This document shows, piece after piece, positions 62,351 to 64,000 of a DNA stretch of 64,000 nucleotides (its first letter is position 1; each line of letters begins with the position of its first letter). This DNA is from Cyanidiococcus yangmingshanensis (lineage: Eukaryota; Rhodophyta; Bangiophyceae; Cyanidiales; Cyanidiaceae): positions 372,001 through 436,000 of the forward strand of contig VWRR01000011.1 of assembly GCA_013995675.1 (NCBI GenBank), written 5' to 3'. The notes beneath the pieces are model-generated. The model worked only from the letters and a program-made list of their open reading frames with translations, was not told the DNA's origin and ran no database searches. The position numbers and the translations under genes were made by a program.

Positions 62351-63796
62351 CTAGGGACCGCGCGTAGAGGCATTGGCATCCAGCGACCACAAACCGAGTA
62401 CGTGGCGTTCCGCGCGGAGACCTCGACCCTGAAGCTCCTCATGGCGCACTGGTGTCACATAACGCCCAATTGTGACAATCAATGCACTTCCATCTGAAAG
62501 ACCATAGACGCCCTGTACCATCGCTTTTCCGTACGTATGGTCTGGAGCGAAACCAACGCTCACAAGGACTGCTCTGCAGTGATCGCGGAGCGCTCCTGCG
62601 AGGACCTCACTTGCGCTGGCGGTCTCGTGGTCAATGAGGACAACGAGTGGCAACTTCTGAGCTGCAGCAAGCATCCGATTCGGTTCACGGCTCGCGATGG
62701 GTACCGCTTCGCCCCGGCTGCCCTCAAAAAGTGCCACTGGGACAGAGCCACCTAGAAAGAGACCAGCAAGGTCCAGCGCTTCCTCAAGAGATCCTCCGTG
62801 ATTCCTCCTCAGATCCAGCACAAGGCGTTCAATCGCATCGGCACCAGTGTTTGGTTCAGAGGATGCGCTTACCATGCTTGTTCCGAGCAGCTGAGATAAC
62901 GCGGACTCTACCCGTGGCAGCGTCCAAGCGTTGAATTCACGAACATGGATGATGCCTGTTCGGCCAAGCCGCTCAAATTCTACAACTCGCGCAGCCGATG
63001 AGTCAACAAGGCTGGGGTACTCTCGGACAAGTTCCACGCGCCCTCGACCACGTAGTTCGAGAACAACCTTGCCACCTTCGTCGCCTTGCATAAGCGCGGC
63101 CGCCTCAAACGGAGGAACTCGCCCACCACGCACATCCTCGCCGTTGATTCGATCAATAACATCGCCTGCCTGGAGGCCAGCCGCCGCTGCCGCTGTACCC
63201 GCCAACGGTGGGCTCGCAATGTACAAGTCTCCTGGCGATACTGGTGCACGCGGCAGAACGCCTAACTCGGGCTGCTCCTCAGATAATCGCAACCGCGATG
63301 CTTCGCTGACTATCGTGTCTGCTGAGCGGAGGAGTAGGCCTAAGCCTGTCGCATCGAATCGCATCAATCGTGCAAATTGATCCGGCGCCACAAGCCTTGT
63401 ATAACGATCATGCAACGGCCGAATGAGGTGTTCGACGATTCGATGGCGAGCAGTGCTAAAATCCTGCGGCGGGTTCGGCTGCAATGCCGCATCAAGCCAG
63501 TCTCGTGTCACTTGATCCTGCTGGATGTGGTTCTCTTTAAGAACGCCATACGCCTCATACAGCAAGCGCACCGGTCCAGATGTGACCGCTTCGGCATGGC
63601 TGGCAAGTGCGTCTGCGAATCCTGTCCACAGCGCAGCCTGGACGCCAATGATCACCACAAGCATTTGCCGCCACCAGCGCCATTGCTCGAAACCAGACCC
63701 GAGCGCTCGTAGCTGTCTCGGTCTCTTCACCGCTCGGTTCTCGGAAGTTCCCGATTGTCTTCGAAGAGGAGCGACTAGGGCTGTTTCACTAATCAT
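62351..63796 (-). CDS. CTPA: Carboxyl-terminal processing protease CtpA (thylakoid lumen type)
   Basis: CtpA cleaves the C-terminal extension of the photosystem II D1 protein in the thylakoid lumen. The 481-residue product from ATG 63796 (MISETALVAPLRRQSGTSEN) has a basic transit part, then a hydrophobic lumenal signal MLVVIIGVQAALWTGFADAL. The mature enzyme begins at about residue 70, with a PDZ domain LYIASPPLAGTAAAAAGLQA, GDVIDRINGEDV. The protease core has LVLDLRRNHGGSLEEALDLA, IDHETASASEVLAGALRDHC with the catalytic serine, and DHTYGKAMVQGVYGLSDGSA with the catalytic lysine. The end reads YVTPVRHEELQGRGLRAERH and 14 more residues. The usual PDxxV tail is missing, and the last 20 codons lie in the duplicated segment. 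Confidence 0.9.
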   Translation of the reverse strand: MISETALVAPLRRQSGTSENRAVKRPRQLRALGSGFEQWRWWRQMLVVIIGVQAALWTGFADALASHAEAVTSGPVRLLYEAYGVLKENHIQQDQVTRDWLDAALQPNPPQDFSTARHRIVEHLIRPLHDRYTRLVAPDQFARLMRFDATGLGLLLRSADTIVSEASRLRLSEEQPELGVLPRAPVSPGDLYIASPPLAGTAAAAAGLQAGDVIDRINGEDVRGGRVPPFEAAALMQGDEGGKVVLELRGRGRVELVREYPSLVDSSAARVVEFERLGRTGIIHVREFNAWTLPRVESALSQLLGTSMVSASSEPNTGADAIERLVLDLRRNHGGSLEEALDLAGLFLGGSVPVALFEGSRGEAVPIASREPNRMLAAAQKLPLVVLIDHETASASEVLAGALRDHCRAVLVSVGFAPDHTYGKAMVQGVYGLSDGSALIVTIGRYVTPVRHEELQGRGLRAERHVLGLWSLDANASTRGP

Positions 63797-64000
63797 CACG
63801 CTCGATCGTTGCAGTTTTGCGGTCTCTTCTGATCGTTGCTTGCATGTTCCTGGACGGACAGGTGCGCTCGCTGCGAGTGCCGAACACCCCCGTTGCAGAG
63901 AAGCGACCCCTTTGCCAAGTCCCTCGATGATTGTGTCGCCACCGCTCAGAACGCGTTCGCTGCTGCTTCTTTGACCCACTCAACACGATTTTGTACAAAG
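63797..64000. other. Upstream of ctpA, window edge
   Basis: The ctpA frame stays open to 63979 with only a GTG start. Nothing else was recognised. Confidence 0.4.

Larger units (their letters stand above)
60281..62414. repeat. Duplicated segment copy B, block 2 (FabZ side)
   Basis: Counterpart of 7580-9710. Contains FabZ-B, a shorter microsatellite, a 71-base stretch absent from copy A, and the 3' end of ctpA. Confidence 0.95.

Overview
The window looks like nuclear DNA of a unicellular red alga of the Cyanidiophyceae (Cyanidioschyzon-like). The evidence is a compact, moderately GC-rich and nearly intron-free gene set. It mixes eukaryotic nuclear functions (TAF5, PAN3, cyclin B, calnexin, MSH6, Rab escort protein) with plastid-type functions made in the nucleus (FabZ, lumazine synthase, CtpA protease, diaminopimelate decarboxylase). 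A TFIIB-related factor of the plant pBrp type is also present. The species is inferred, not proven.

Layout. 1-4.5 kb: condensin-II NCAPH2 (leaves the left edge) and TAF5, divergent. 5.07-9.71 kb: duplicated segment copy A, with a kinase-only VIP1/PPIP5K and a plastid FabZ. 10-29 kb: S1-domain protein, calnexin, Rab escort protein, Tim8, a small possible mitoribosomal protein, pBrp-like factor with one likely intron, PPR protein, tandem thioredoxin-fold protein, KRTCAP2-like OST subunit. 29-39.6 kb: LysA, glucose-6-phosphate dehydrogenase, PC4/Sub1, ankyrin-DHHC acyltransferase, cyclin B. 41-50 kb: MSH6, endonuclease III, COQ5, YbeY and an unrecognised gene. 50.6-56.1 kb: glutamine synthetase, PAN3, WDR55. 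56.32-62.41 kb: duplicated segment copy B, again with VIP1 and FabZ but also lumazine synthase between them. 62.35-63.8 kb: CtpA, whose 3' end lies inside the duplicated block.

Two signals stand out. First, the two duplicated segments, about 51 kb apart in the same orientation, differ by a few percent in their flanks, yet the VIP1 coding tract is identical in all reading frames over about 1 kb. This points to local gene conversion. Second, several conserved single-copy genes are split by one-base frame changes while every catalytic motif survives. Sixteen of the nineteen I placed are extra bases, and eight are in MSH6 alone. The changes cluster in a few genes and are absent from the rest. Assembly error is the simplest explanation, but the directional bias deserves a check.

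The genes are unrelated single-gene units, often divergent or convergent, with 0.3-1.5 kb spacers in which I found no RNA genes. No viral, transposon or CRISPR sequence was recognised.
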